From contig KZ111160.1 in the NCBI GenBank assembly GCA_002077045.2, positions 213,907-277,906 on the forward strand: 64,000 bases of DNA, given 5' to 3'. Below the pieces are notes generated by a model that worked only from the letters and a program-made list of their open reading frames with translations, made no database searches and had not been told where the DNA came from. Shown here one piece after another: positions 8,503 to 19,349 of this stretch (position 1 is the first letter of the stretch; every line of letters begins with the position of its first letter). Made by a program: the position numbers and the translations under genes. Origin of the DNA: Rachicladosporium sp. CCFEE 5018. Taxonomy: Eukaryota; Ascomycota; Dothideomycetes; Cladosporiales; Cladosporiaceae.

Positions 8503-9896
8503 ATGTCTCGCCTTGTTCTTGCAACTCTCGTTCTGTCCGCATCTGCATCTCAGTACTTCGCAACACCGCCTGGTGGCTATCGTCCCTTCGGACCCAAGTA
8601 CAATCATGGCACATATCCGCAAGATTTCTCGATCATTGGGGCTGAGATAGAGGCGGTGCATGACTCTCAGCAGGTACGTGCTCCGATATCTTCAGACGCG
8701 GCTTGAACATTCCTTACAGCTGAGAAGCCTTCGCTAGGGGAGCATGAGACGACCGCTAAATCACCCTAAGACAAACGGGCATTCGCTGACCGTCGCCAAG
8801 GGCACCGACTGGACTCGCCATAGACACCTACCATAACATCTACCTCACCTATCCCCGCAACAGTGGCTCAACGCCTTCGAACGTTGTGATCTGCACTTCC
8901 TTCAACGATGAGAAGACATGGCCCAACGCCGCAACCCAGAATTGCACCTCCGGCCAAGATCCCAGCACCTGCTTCATCAACGTCCAGAACGTGGTCCTGG
9001 ACTCCATCTCCCAACTCTGGATCGTAGACTCCGGAATCCCATACAACGCCACACCCAACAGCAACGCCATCTCCGGCGGCGCGAAGATCATGTCCTTCAA
9101 CGAGACAATAGGCAAGCTGATCAAAACTTACACCATCCCCACATCCCTGCTAGCACACGGTGTGAACGCCAACGACACTCGCATAAACAACACCCTAGGC
9201 AACAGAGGCTTCGCATTCATCACAGACGAACCCCGCAACTCCTCCATCCTCGCCATCAACCTCGCGACCGGCGCAACCACCCGTCGCCTCTTCAACACCT
9301 CCGTCGTTCGCGCGGATGAAGGCTACGTAGGCTCCTATAACGGCGAGCCGGTGTACAGCTGGAACGGCACGAATCGATCCCACACGACTACAGGCGCTGA
9401 CGGCATCGCGCTGGCGAGCGGCCACTTCTACTGGGGCGTCCTGGCGAGTCGGAGATTCTACTACATCAGCCAGGAAGTCATGGCAAACTTTTCGCTCTCT
9501 GATGCCGAAGTCCTAGCCGCCGTTCAGTATCCTGAGAACTGCGCATCCGAGCAAGCGGGCTTCTCCGCCGATGACAACGGTCGACTTTATATCTTCGCGT
9601 CTGAGCAGAACGCTATATACTACGTGGACACGCTGCAATCGCAAGTCATCGAGACCGTCAATGGTGTTCCGCCTGATGGTACGGGGCTGGTGAAGGCTGA
9701 GAATTATGTGGTCAAGACGCTCGTGAGGAATGCTATGGTTCAGCATGCTGATAGTGGAGCTATCCTGGATGGGTGGTGTTACTTCAATACGAATCAGTTG
9801 GAGTATAGTCCGCGCTTCAGGTATGGGAATGTTGATGCGAGGAAGGGTCCGTTTAGGAGTTTTCGGATTTGGGTTGGAGCTGAGCCGGCGGTGTGA
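8503..9896 (+). CDS. Secreted major-royal-jelly / yellow-family beta-propeller protein, exon junction disrupted
   Basis: Exon 1 (8503-8673) begins with a signal peptide (MSRLVLATLVLSASASQ) and ends with IEAVHDSQQ at a good donor, gtacgtg. The body runs in one frame to the stop at 9896. It carries MRJP/yellow hallmarks: PTGLAIDTYHNIYLTYPRNS, then STCFINVQNVVLDSISQLWIVDSG, KIMSFN, GFAFITDE, RRLFNTS, DGIALAS and SEQAGFSADDNGRLYIF, with many N-glycosylation sites. In fungi the family is secreted, and its ligands are mostly unknown. The plausible acceptor (gctgaccgtcgccaag, ending at 8800) leaves exon 2 one base out of phase with exon 1, and a TGA at 8787-8789 blocks read-through. I found no splice choice that joins the two parts cleanly, so this may be a frameshifted allele, a sequence error or an unrecognised exon. 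Confidence 0.7.
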
Positions 9897-10222
9897 TGGG
9901 TGGAAGAGTGAGGTCATATGCGATACCGGCGAGATCATGGTGGGGAAGTGCTTGAGGCACGATGAAGCGAGCGATTTCTCAAGAGCGACAATTGCACGCT
10001 ATGTACATCTCTCCACCCAGCGTTCATCACCGGTCACCGTATGTTCGCCGCACACATTGTTTTGTCTACGGGAGCAAGAGGCAAATTTCATCTATGTCGT
10101 GTTACAAATGTACACTTCACCACATCGCTAACACGCATCGATTTCCCAGCAACTCCATACAGCGGACTTCGGTAGCAGCGATGGCGTTCCAGCTCGTCCA
10201 AGCGACGAAAGGGAGATGCGTC
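9897..10222. other. Convergent spacer after royal-jelly-like gene
   Basis: A 326-bp gap between converging stop codons. Short open frames cross it but none resembles a protein family. Confidence 0.45.
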
Positions 10223-10875
10223 TCAGTCGGTACCAGCCGTCGACGACTCATCGGTCGATCGCCTCTTCGCTTCGGGTGCATCAGGCATCTCCTAAGAACG
10301 CAAATCAGCAACCATCGTCTCCATCGTCAAAGGGACGATGTACTCACATCCTCAGCCTTCCTCTTCGCCCCAGCGCTAGCCTGTAGCGCACACCCTGCAG
10401 TCGCACCCATATTCATATTGGACCTCATGGCAGCAGCTCCAACAGCAGCAGCAGCAGCGACACCGTGCGCACTGCTTCCCTTCGACTTCAACCCAACGCC
10501 CCCGACTACATTCCGATCACCCACGACAGTGATACCGCAGTTGATCGTAAGATCCACTCTGACCCGTCGCTTATCGCTAGACTCATTGACTTGCTTCAGC
10601 GCAGTGACCAGCATAGCGCTCAGCCTTGTAGCATCTGCTAGTGGTGAAGGCGAGGTAGGGACGAGATTGTTGTTGCCATGCACGGCTTGCTGGGCGTTGA
10701 TAGTCAGACGCAGTGGTTGCTCGTCATCGTCACTGTCGTCGGCTTCGTCATCAGATGCTGAGGCTCCACTGGCTGCGTAGGGTGGTGGAGGTGGTAGTGT
10801 GTCCGTTGGTGAGGGGAGTTGGTGAGGGTGGCGGAGACGGTCGAGCGCGAGTTTGTTGTTGAGGAGACGGTCCAT
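10223..10875 (-). CDS. Unknown protein with two G-N-N-V type repeats and a C-terminal basic motif
   Basis: Two exons (10875-10348 and 10291-10223, intron 56 nt with gtgagt donor) give 198 residues. Not recognised. The N-terminus (MDRLLNNKLALDRL) is followed by Pro-rich and acidic Ser/Asp stretches. Two similar segments then occur, LTINAQQAVHGNNNLVP and LTINCGITVVGDRNVVG, separated by a helix with ALKQVNES. They suggest an internally repeated beta unit. After an alanine-rich run (AAAAAVGAAAM) comes AKRKAED, then in exon 2 APEAKRRST, which together look like a bipartite nuclear localisation signal. A nuclear role is inferred from that signal only. Splicing at the intron replaces an early stop with a short charged tail. 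Confidence 0.65.
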
Positions 10876-11625
10876 GTCAATATGTGTTGGTTCTGATCAG
10901 ACGAGCAGAGGGCGAAGAAGCAGTGCTTTGGAGAGGCAGAGATGTGTGCGTATATGTACCGCGGTCACTGAAAGCGACACCGACGGAATTGGCTGGAGAC
11001 TGCGTGACAGCACTGCAACACACTCGACGAGATGAGCACGCTCAAGTGAGATAGACAGGCGAACAGAGACACCGGATAAGACGAGATGAAGATGATGTAC
11101 TTATCACTTACTGCTACGTAGCCCGACATGTACATTAGGTGGCCGGGCGGTATCGTGCAACTGGCGACAATAGGATGGAGTAGAGTTTGGCAGTACAATG
11201 GCTGGCGAGAGTCGACAATAAGAAACAGTGGGGTAAGGTGTTCGGGCCGCTCCCGATTGGCTGAGATACGTTTCGTCTGCGCGCTTCTTCACAGAAGTTG
11301 GTCCTATTGTCGTTCATATTGAGACTTCAATCACATAGTCTTGCCCGGTGGATAATGTTGCAGTTGGGCATCTCATCAGCATAATGCAACTGAGCGCAGG
11401 GTGCATACATACGTAGACCTGCACCATAGCGCGCATGAAAGTACGTAGGAATCAGAACGTCTAGTTACTCACAATGCACGATAGCCGTGCACATATACAT
11501 TCATATCTCAACATCGGTCTGCCATCCCGCCCATGCGACCACGAGCGATCCTACAGCTCCCGTACAAAAATTGAAAGGGTATCATCCGAAATGCTGTAAT
11601 CCCACAACTCCCGCAAATGCATCGC
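10876..11625. other. Spacer upstream of the 198-residue unknown gene
   Basis: 750 bp between two leftward genes. It holds the promoter of the 198-residue unknown gene and the 3' end of the WG-repeat gene. Nothing coding was supported. Confidence 0.45.
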
Positions 11626-14600
11626 TCACAAACCCGCAATCTTCTTAAACCAGCTCGACTTGCTGTCGCGAGCCGGCATCACTGGCCTTCCGCCCATCAT
11701 ACTGTCGTAGCCCAAGGAATTGATCGGTCCGCCACGACTGCGGTCCCCTGTGCTCCCGTTACTACTGCCCTGCTCCCTTCGCTTTTTTGCGTGCCTTAAC
11801 TCTCGCGCAGTCGTCTCGTCCATCGGCCCCGGAGCGTCGTCCGCGGCATAGTGCACTGGAGCGTCGACGATAGTCCCTTCGATTGGTGGTGGCGGAGGTG
11901 GATCTTCGTTCAGGTAATTCACCCACGAAGCAGTCTTATCTTTTCCGGTCTTTATGTAAGGCGCACCGTCAGCATAGCCCTTTCTGGCTTCTTTACCACG
12001 GGAGGTTTGCTCACCGGTGCGCGTAGAGACATAGCCGTCAGCTGCTGCAGCTGGATAGTCGGAGCGCCGGCGCGAGGTGCGAGGCCGGTCTTTGTCAACC
12101 GCTGGGTCGCCTTCGGCCTTTCGAGCGCGACGCTCTTCATGGCGTGCACGGCGAGCTTCATCGTCTTCAGGTTGGTCCATGTAGGAGCGACGTCGATCGG
12201 TCTTGGGACGCGGTGCCGCCTCTTCAGCCGCGCGTTGCTTGCGGCGTTCGCGGCGCTCGGCAGCTTTCGCCTCCTCCTCTTGCGCTATACGATCGCGCTC
12301 GGCGTGCCTGGCCTTCCTTTCTTCGCGTCGTCTGGCATCATCTTCGGCTTGGGCCTCCTGAGCAGCGCGGTCCCTCTCAGCTCGGCGGTCGTCCTTCTGC
12401 TTAGCACGTGAGTCTTCATCGGCAGCTTCCCGCTCCTTGCGTGCCCGTCTCTCGGCCCGACGAGCTTCGCGTGCAGCTGTCTCCTCGTCCTCGCCCAGCG
12501 GCGTACCATCAATCAGTCCATCCGCATCCGAAGCTTTGCGAGGCCGGTGCACTCTGCGGTCATCCCGACGCAATCGCTTAGATCCCTCATCGTCGTATGC
12601 AGATCCACGCTTGCGACGGGAAGCATCATACTCGCTATCGTACGCCTTGCTTTGCCGCCGATCGGGTGCTGGACGCGCGGCAAAGGCGCCCAAGATACCG
12701 CCTACCAGCCCGGCCTTCTTCCACAGTGAGTCAGTGCGCTTCATGGGCGAGGGACGCTCGATATTGCCAGTATCATCAGGTCCAGACATGATGTCCCGCG
12801 GCGCGTCGACCATCACAGCGTCCTCTGCACCGAGACCACCCGACATGTACGCCGAGTCGCGCTTGGAGCGGCGGACCTTGCGATCCCTCTTCGGCTCCTC
12901 GGCATCAGGTGCATCGACGACGATCATGTCGCCACTGTCGATAGCATACGGGTCGGGAATTTTGCGAGTCTTCTTCTCCTTGGTCGTGTTACTCCGACCA
13001 ACACCCATGATCTTCGCAGCCTTTGTAGCCATGTCCTTGCCATCGTCAGGTGGTGGCGAAATCATGCCATTGTCTTCCACCGCAGTTGAGTGACGTCTTG
13101 ATGGCCTTGGCGCTGAGGACGAAGTAGGCTGACGTGTTGACTTCGAACGTGACGGTGTAGCAGCAGCAGCAGCAGAAGCAGCAGCACCCATGCCGAACAT
13201 GCCACCCAGGCTCATACCACGCGATGTTGATGGTCGAGATTTACTCCCAGTCTTGGCATCCTTGTCCGAACCAGATGACTTAGAGGCCTTCTCCAGCGGA
13301 TCCCGTTCAGATGGCTTGCGCGCAGACTTGGATCTAGACAGTCCTGATGGTCGCCCCTTGACGGGAGATGCGCTCTCATCCTTCGATGGCTTCCTCTCTG
13401 GCTTCGGCTTCGCAGGCGCAGCACCCCAGAATCCCCAGGAGCCAGTGCCTTGGTCGCGTACGACCTTCGGGCGTTCCTTCCTGGCAGGGTCCTTGGGATC
13501 CGATCGACGGGACTTCTCCGGCGGTGGCGTTGGCATTGCAGGCTCGTCCATGTCGAGCAAGTCATCGTACCCACGCGAGGTCTGCGGCGCATCAACGATC
13601 ATCGGTGACTCCTTCACTTCCTTCCTCGAGGTCGACTTGCTGGACTTTTTGTCCTTGCTGCTTGATGACTTCTTGGCGGCAGAGGCATTCATGTCGGCTG
13701 CGGCTGAGTTGAAGTAGTCTTCAACGGGAAATCCTCCTGGTACAGGCGTTGGCGGCGGCTTGATATCGGCTGCGGGTGACAGGACGTCTCTGTCTCTCCT
13801 TGACGAAGAGGTAGTCTTAGAACTCTTCTTGGCTTTCTTGTCTTCGACGGGCGGCGGAGGCGGAACGTCGATTACAGGTTCAGGCACAAATTCAGGCTCT
13901 AAGGCACGCGGGGGTGAGCTTGCGACCTTCGACTTCTTGAGATCCTTAGTCTTGGCGGGCGGTTCGACAGGCTCTCCTTGCAGTGCCTTGATGCGATCCT
14001 GTATAGTTGATGATTTCGATGTTTTGCTCTTTGATGCTGACGTGAGTGCTGCGGCCGATGACTTGGGAGGCGATGAGGCTGACTTGAGCAGCGCGTCGTC
14101 CGCGAAGTTGATTTCTGGCATCTTCGCTTCGCCGTTCGCGCCCGAGCGCTGATTGGCTGACGCGTCGTTACCAATCTCCTTCCCGGATGTGGCTTTTTTA
14201 TTAGATTTGAGTGACGCACCCCAGAATCCCCAGCCGTCCGCCTTCGCCGTCTCGGGTGACGGCTCGCCGTCGAGGCCCGCTGCGAGGTCCGCGCTCGGTA
14301 TATCGTCGAGTATCGACGCAAGCGGGTCGGGCTTCACATCAGTTTTCTTGCTGCTTGACTTGCTGAGCTTGTCGCTACCCTTCTTCTTGCTGTCCTTATC
14401 TTTGTCCTTCGAGGATGATTTCTTGGACGGTGCCTCGTCGATAATGTCGAGAATCTCGTTGGGGTCTTCAGCAAGTGCTGCAGCGAAGGCGTCATCGTCT
14501 GCCTTCTTCTGCGTCGCAGCTGCGTCGTCCTTCTCTTTCTGCTCCTTCTCCTTGTCTTTTGACGTCTTGCTCGTAGTCTTGCTGCCGCCTCCGAAAAGCC

Positions 14601-17318
14601 CCCATCCACCTGAAGACTTGCTCGACTTCTTCTCCTCTTTCGGCGGTTCAGGGGGTGGAGGTGGAGCTTCGTCTGTGATAGCCATGATGTCGTCAGGCGA
14701 CTCCTTTGAGGAGTCCTTCGACTTCGTCTTGGCAAGATCTGGCTCCTTAGCGCCCTTCTTGCTCGTCTTGTCTTTCTTGGACGACGACTTCGCTGGCGCT
14801 GCGAATGACCAGGGATCGTCCGCTGGCGTATCGTTGACATCCATCAGTGTGAGATCCGCAAGCATGTCAGCGGGTGGTTCAGGCATCGCAGGCATGGGGG
14901 GAGGGAATGGCTCAGCCACTGCCCCTTTCTTCGTCGACGTCTTCTTCTTGTCTTTCTTGCCAGTAGTCCACATCGAGTCCTCCTCTGCAGACTTCTCTTG
15001 GACCGCGGCAGGCAGGACGATCGAGGCGCCAGGACTTGGGTCCGCAGAGATCTCTTGCACAATGTCCTTGGTTTTACCACTCTTCTTCTTCTCCTTCTTG
15101 CCAGTCGACCAGCTGTTCAAGAAGTCATCGTCCGCCTTGGGCTCGTCGACAGCCGCTGGTTCCAAAAACGTCGCAGGCTCAACAGCGTCTTTGCCCGTCT
15201 TGCCCTTCTTGTCTTTGCCAGTCGATGATCCCCATCCAAAGCTCCAGCCTCCCTCCTCTGCTGGAGGCTCTGCCACAGGCTCGCGCTCGATTTTTGGGAC
15301 TTCCTCAATGACTGCGCCTTTCTTGCCTTTCTTGTCCTTCTTTTTGTCCGTGCTACCCCACCCCGAGTTCAGCCAGTCGTCCGCCGGTGGGTCCGCGGGT
15401 GCCGCGGGTGGAGGTGGCGGTACATCGATGATTGGATCTTCCGTAGCGCCCCAGTCAAACCCACCTCCAACTGCTTTCTTCTTCTTGTCTTTCTTGGGAG
15501 CACCCCAACCACTACCGAAATCATCGACGACTTCTGCAGCGGGCTCTGGTACCACTACGACAGGATCAATCTTTGGCTCTTCCTTGACCGCACCCTTCTT
15601 CTTCTTTTTGTCCTTGGAAGAGGTACCCCAGCCGAAGGCGTCATCAGCTGCAGGTTCTGGCTCCGCTGGAGGCTCGGGCACGACAACGACCTCAGGCTCA
15701 GGTGGTGGATCGTCCAGGAATCCAGCTTTGCCCTTCTTGGCCTTCTTCTTATCTTTCGCACTCGAGAATGCGCCCCACGTGTCTTCCTCTTTCTGCTCTT
15801 CCTTCCCCTCCTCGACGATCACGGCCGCTGGCTCAGGCTCTGCGTCGAAGTCGAAAGCACCCTTCTTCTTTTTCTTTTTGTCTTTTGCGGCAGACCCGAA
15901 AGACCAGATGTCATCTTCAGCGGGCTTCTCGGGCTCAGGGGGCGGAGGCGGTGGCTCAGCTATTGGGTCGGGCTCTGCTACACCACCCTTCTTCTTCTTC
16001 TTGTCCTTCGTATTAGAGAACGAACCCCAAGGATCTTCCTCCTGCTTTGGTTCCTCAGCAGGTGGCTCAGCCGGTGGATCATCGAGGCCAAAATCGAAAG
16101 TGCCAGCACCCTTCTTCTTGTCCTTCTTGGATCCAAATCCCCAGCCAGAATCGAGGTCATCCTTCTTCTTTTCCTCTGCTGCTGGCTTCTCTGCCTCGGT
16201 GCCGGCGAAGCCCCATGACGAGCCTGTCGTAGCTGCTGCGGCACCGCCTGAACCCCAGCCTCCTCCCCATCCACCTCCAAATCCAAAGCCACCAGCTTTC
16301 GAGTCCTTGCCAGCGTCTAGGCCGAAGTCGAGATCGATCTTGGGTGCAGACTTGTCATCGTTCAGATTGATGTCGTCAAATTTCATGTCGTTCGTTGGAG
16401 GCGGCGGCGGTTCGGGATCGTTCTAAGAAAGCTGTTAGGTATGCGACGGGTATGTGAGGCATATGCGACGACGTGTTAGGAGACGACACCGCCTTGAGTC
16501 GCGTGCACGTCTTAGCGCATGCACGTTATGCCACTTCAGCATGAGATTGCGGAGGTCTGGGCGCAAGCCACATCTTCCCGCGTGCTTCCCGGCTTTCCAA
16601 GGCAATTGCGCACCCGATTCGCTGATATTCGGGATTGCATGCGAATGGTGTATTGTGCTGAGAACGATGACGGGCGAGAAATGGAAAGTTGACTGACCTT
16701 GCCCTTTTTGCCCTTCTTCTTGGTGGTGGACGTGAAACCCCAAGAGTCCTCTTCAGCGGCAGCCTTGGAAGGTACTTCCACGATAGGCTCTGGCTCAGGC
16801 TCGGGCAATGGGTCAAGCTCCTTGCCCTTTTTACCCTTCTTCTTCTTCCCACCCGCAGGTGCGAAGGAGCCCCATTCATCCTCAGGCTCAGCAGGAGCAG
16901 CGTCAGCAGCAGGTTCCGCAAAAGCGTCCTCTTCGGCCTTCTTGGCCTCTTCCTCCTGCTTCTTCTTCTCTTCCTCTTCGAATTCCTCCCTAATATCATT
17001 AGTACAATGCTCGTAGCAAGGCGGACCCGGCTTCGAGATCGGATGACGCTGTACTCACCAAGCATTCTTTTTCTTCTTTTTCTTGTTCTTCTTGCCACCA
17101 GCTGCGCCCCAGTCGTCACCATCGTCCCCTCCGCCGCCATCTCCGCCACCTGGAGGCTCACCACCACCAGCATCGCCCCCGTCTCCGGCAGCTCCATCAC
17201 CACCATCACCATCATTGGCTCCGTTACCTCCCTCCCCGGCTGCCTCGTCCTCCTTCTTCTTCTCGTCATCATCGTCGTCCCAATTCGTGGCAGCCTTCTT
17301 CTTCTTCTTTGCATGCAT
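11626..17318 (-). CDS. Giant disordered Trp-Gly / Lys-rich repeat protein
   Basis: Three exons (17318-17059, 16989-16698, 16422-11626; introns 69 and 275 nt, both in phase) encode about 1782 residues with no globular domain visible. About 17 imperfect units repeat through the N-terminal and middle parts. Each has acidic residues, then a Trp in a W-G/aromatic context (SGWGFGS, DPWGSFS, FGWGTSS, DGWGFWG), then a lysine block such as KKDKKKKKG, then acidic Pro-Glu runs. The middle is Ser/Lys-rich. The C-terminal third is a charged ARREER/RRAERDR helix-forming stretch, and the protein ends SSWFKKIAGL. Exon 1 starts MHAKKKKK and contains Gly/Asp runs. The chosen start is the ATG at 17318. The same frame stays open upstream to an ATG at 17798, which would add 160 residues. 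Function unknown; a scaffold role (septal-pore or Argonaute-hook type) is speculation from composition. Confidence 0.75.
14200..17318 (-). repeat. Degenerate tandem coding repeats (acidic-W-G-polyK-EP units)
   Basis: The repeats are visible in protein and DNA: on the plus strand, runs of cttcttcttctt (Lys codons in antisense) alternate with ccc(c/a)a Trp codons roughly every 60-100 bases. Unit sequences differ, so this is an old expansion under amino-acid-level rather than nucleotide-level conservation. Confidence 0.7.
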
Positions 17319-19349
17319 TCGCACACCCACAGTGTCTGACCAATCAATCTTCACGCCAGGTTGCGCGCTGCATGGAATCACTCCCGATCTTTTGACCCAT
17401 GTGAAATAAGAGATTGGAGCGTCGCCACTGCGCAAATCACTTGCAAGTGCAAGCGCATTCGTGCCGGTGTAGTCTGCAGGTAGCTCATAGCAGTCTTCAT
17501 CCAGTGGTAGCCAGTCATTGCCAATAAGCGAGGTGCGACCTATGCTCCGGTCGCTCGATTCGTGCAGCACTTGGTGCAGAGTCCCAGCAAGGTCCAAGTT
17601 GCGATAGCGCGAGGCCTGGCATTGAGACCTTGACAATGATCCGGTGCCACATGTTTTCTCCCATATGTATGAGATGGCCCTCAACGTGCGTCGAAGTCGC
17701 GCGACCTCATCCGACCCAGTCCTCTGTTGGCGGGTGCCCGGGCTTGACTGGAATCCGACATGGCGGTCTCCGGTGTATGATGCGACTGTGGCAGCCATTG
17801 GTGGTGTAGAGCCCGTAACTTGCTCTGTGTGACAAGACCACACTCATGGAAGGCAATCTGGAAACTGGGACAACCAGATTCAATGATTGAGATGTCCTAA
17901 AATCTGTAACACTGCGTGTGGCAGCTGCACAGCCGAGTGATGAGACGACGAGACGTCGAGGGGCAAGCTAGACACGAATGACCTGTAGCTCGATGCAGAA
18001 ACAAGCACCAAGAAGCTTGCTCTGGCGCGTGAAAGATGGTGGTCGCCCCGGGTGTGCCACGAGGAGAGCAGCCGGGCGCTATGCCCGCGTCGGAAAATCT
18101 TGGCTAACAACCCCCTGCGTTTCTTCCTGTGTGTATCAGGCAAGCCAATCGGTGGCGCGCGATGGGTTAAGCGAGGTTGTAGGTCACACGGTCCTCCGTC
18201 ACCGCCAGCAATGCCCTGTCTCGAATATACAACTACGAAGTCGTCTTCATAGATCCATGAGCATAGAGGAGAACTTTTCACAAAGAAGACCACGTAGCCT
18301 GCAGCTCACCATGGCTTCGGCACCCCCGTCACATGCACGATGCGCTTGTTCGCGTACCCGACCATGGGGAGATCGCGGCAAGAATCGGGCGTATTCGTGC
18401 CATTAGAACACCTTCGAAGAAAGAAAGTCCGCTGGCTTGTGTTCACCGCCAGATGCCCACACGCGTGTATGGCGCGAGCGAGATGCGGTCCGTCGCCGAA
18501 AACAATCCGTAGTGGGGTTCTGGGGGTGGCACAGAGTTGCTGACTGGTCACAAAGAGGGTTGCGTGCAGTAGAAGCGGGCCTTGCCATGAGCTATTTCCC
18601 TGCATTCATGTGTTGCGTTTGTGGTCTAAGGTATGACCGCCAGATTAAGTAGGGCCTCGCGGTGGCAAATTCATACCCTCATTGATGGCGGAACTGGACA
18701 GTATGCCGGTGCACTGGATAGAGACTGCGTTACCTCTCAGTGACCAATGTCATGCGTTCTTTGCCTTGACAGACAACGCGAGCAGAGCAAGCTTTAAATC
18801 CGGAGCGACATGGAGATGCACAAGACGTGTTGGATGCTCACCAAGGCCACGTCCTGCGTATACTGAGGATGTGGCGTTCTTGGAGCAGACGTTCGTGTCG
18901 AGATCGCCATAAAGAAGTCATAGAACTACTGAAAGGGATCAGCGAGATGTAGCTCGGTCTTCGGTGGTCATTGATGGGGGACGCATCAGAGCATCATCTG
19001 GTCTTATGACCCAGCATGAGGTGAGGTTGAGATAAGCAGTATTTCGAGGAGGGAAGGCATCAAAGAAGGCAGCCTGGAGGGAAGGAGCGCACACCACATC
19101 TATGAGGCCGGCTGTAACTAATACTTGGACTCACCGTTTCCTACGGGAGCGTCTTTGCATCAATTCAATGTGGAGAATCATTAAGGCTGCACTACCATAG
19201 CGAAGTCTCGTGGAGGGACTGTGGAATGCTCATCTTACCATTCCTAGCATGTATCAACTATACTCAAGCCGACTTTCTAATTTCCCATTCTCGGGCAGTA
19301 TGAGCCCATAGCTGCTCACTCGATCATCACGTCTCTGATTCACCATTCC
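17319..19349. other. About 2 kb without a convincing gene
   Basis: The right-hand 480 bases upstream of 17318 are an open extension of the WG-repeat frame and may be 5' UTR or extra coding sequence. The rest (about 17.8-19.3 kb) has only short frames on both strands with no domain, signal peptide or splice logic. Confidence 0.4.

Noticed and set aside
14153..16426. 757-codon plus-strand frame, Ser/Phe/Pro-rich
   Set aside because: It is the exact antisense of the WG/Lys repeat protein; its Phe/Ser runs are the complement of lysine and acidic codons, and it has no intron or domain logic.
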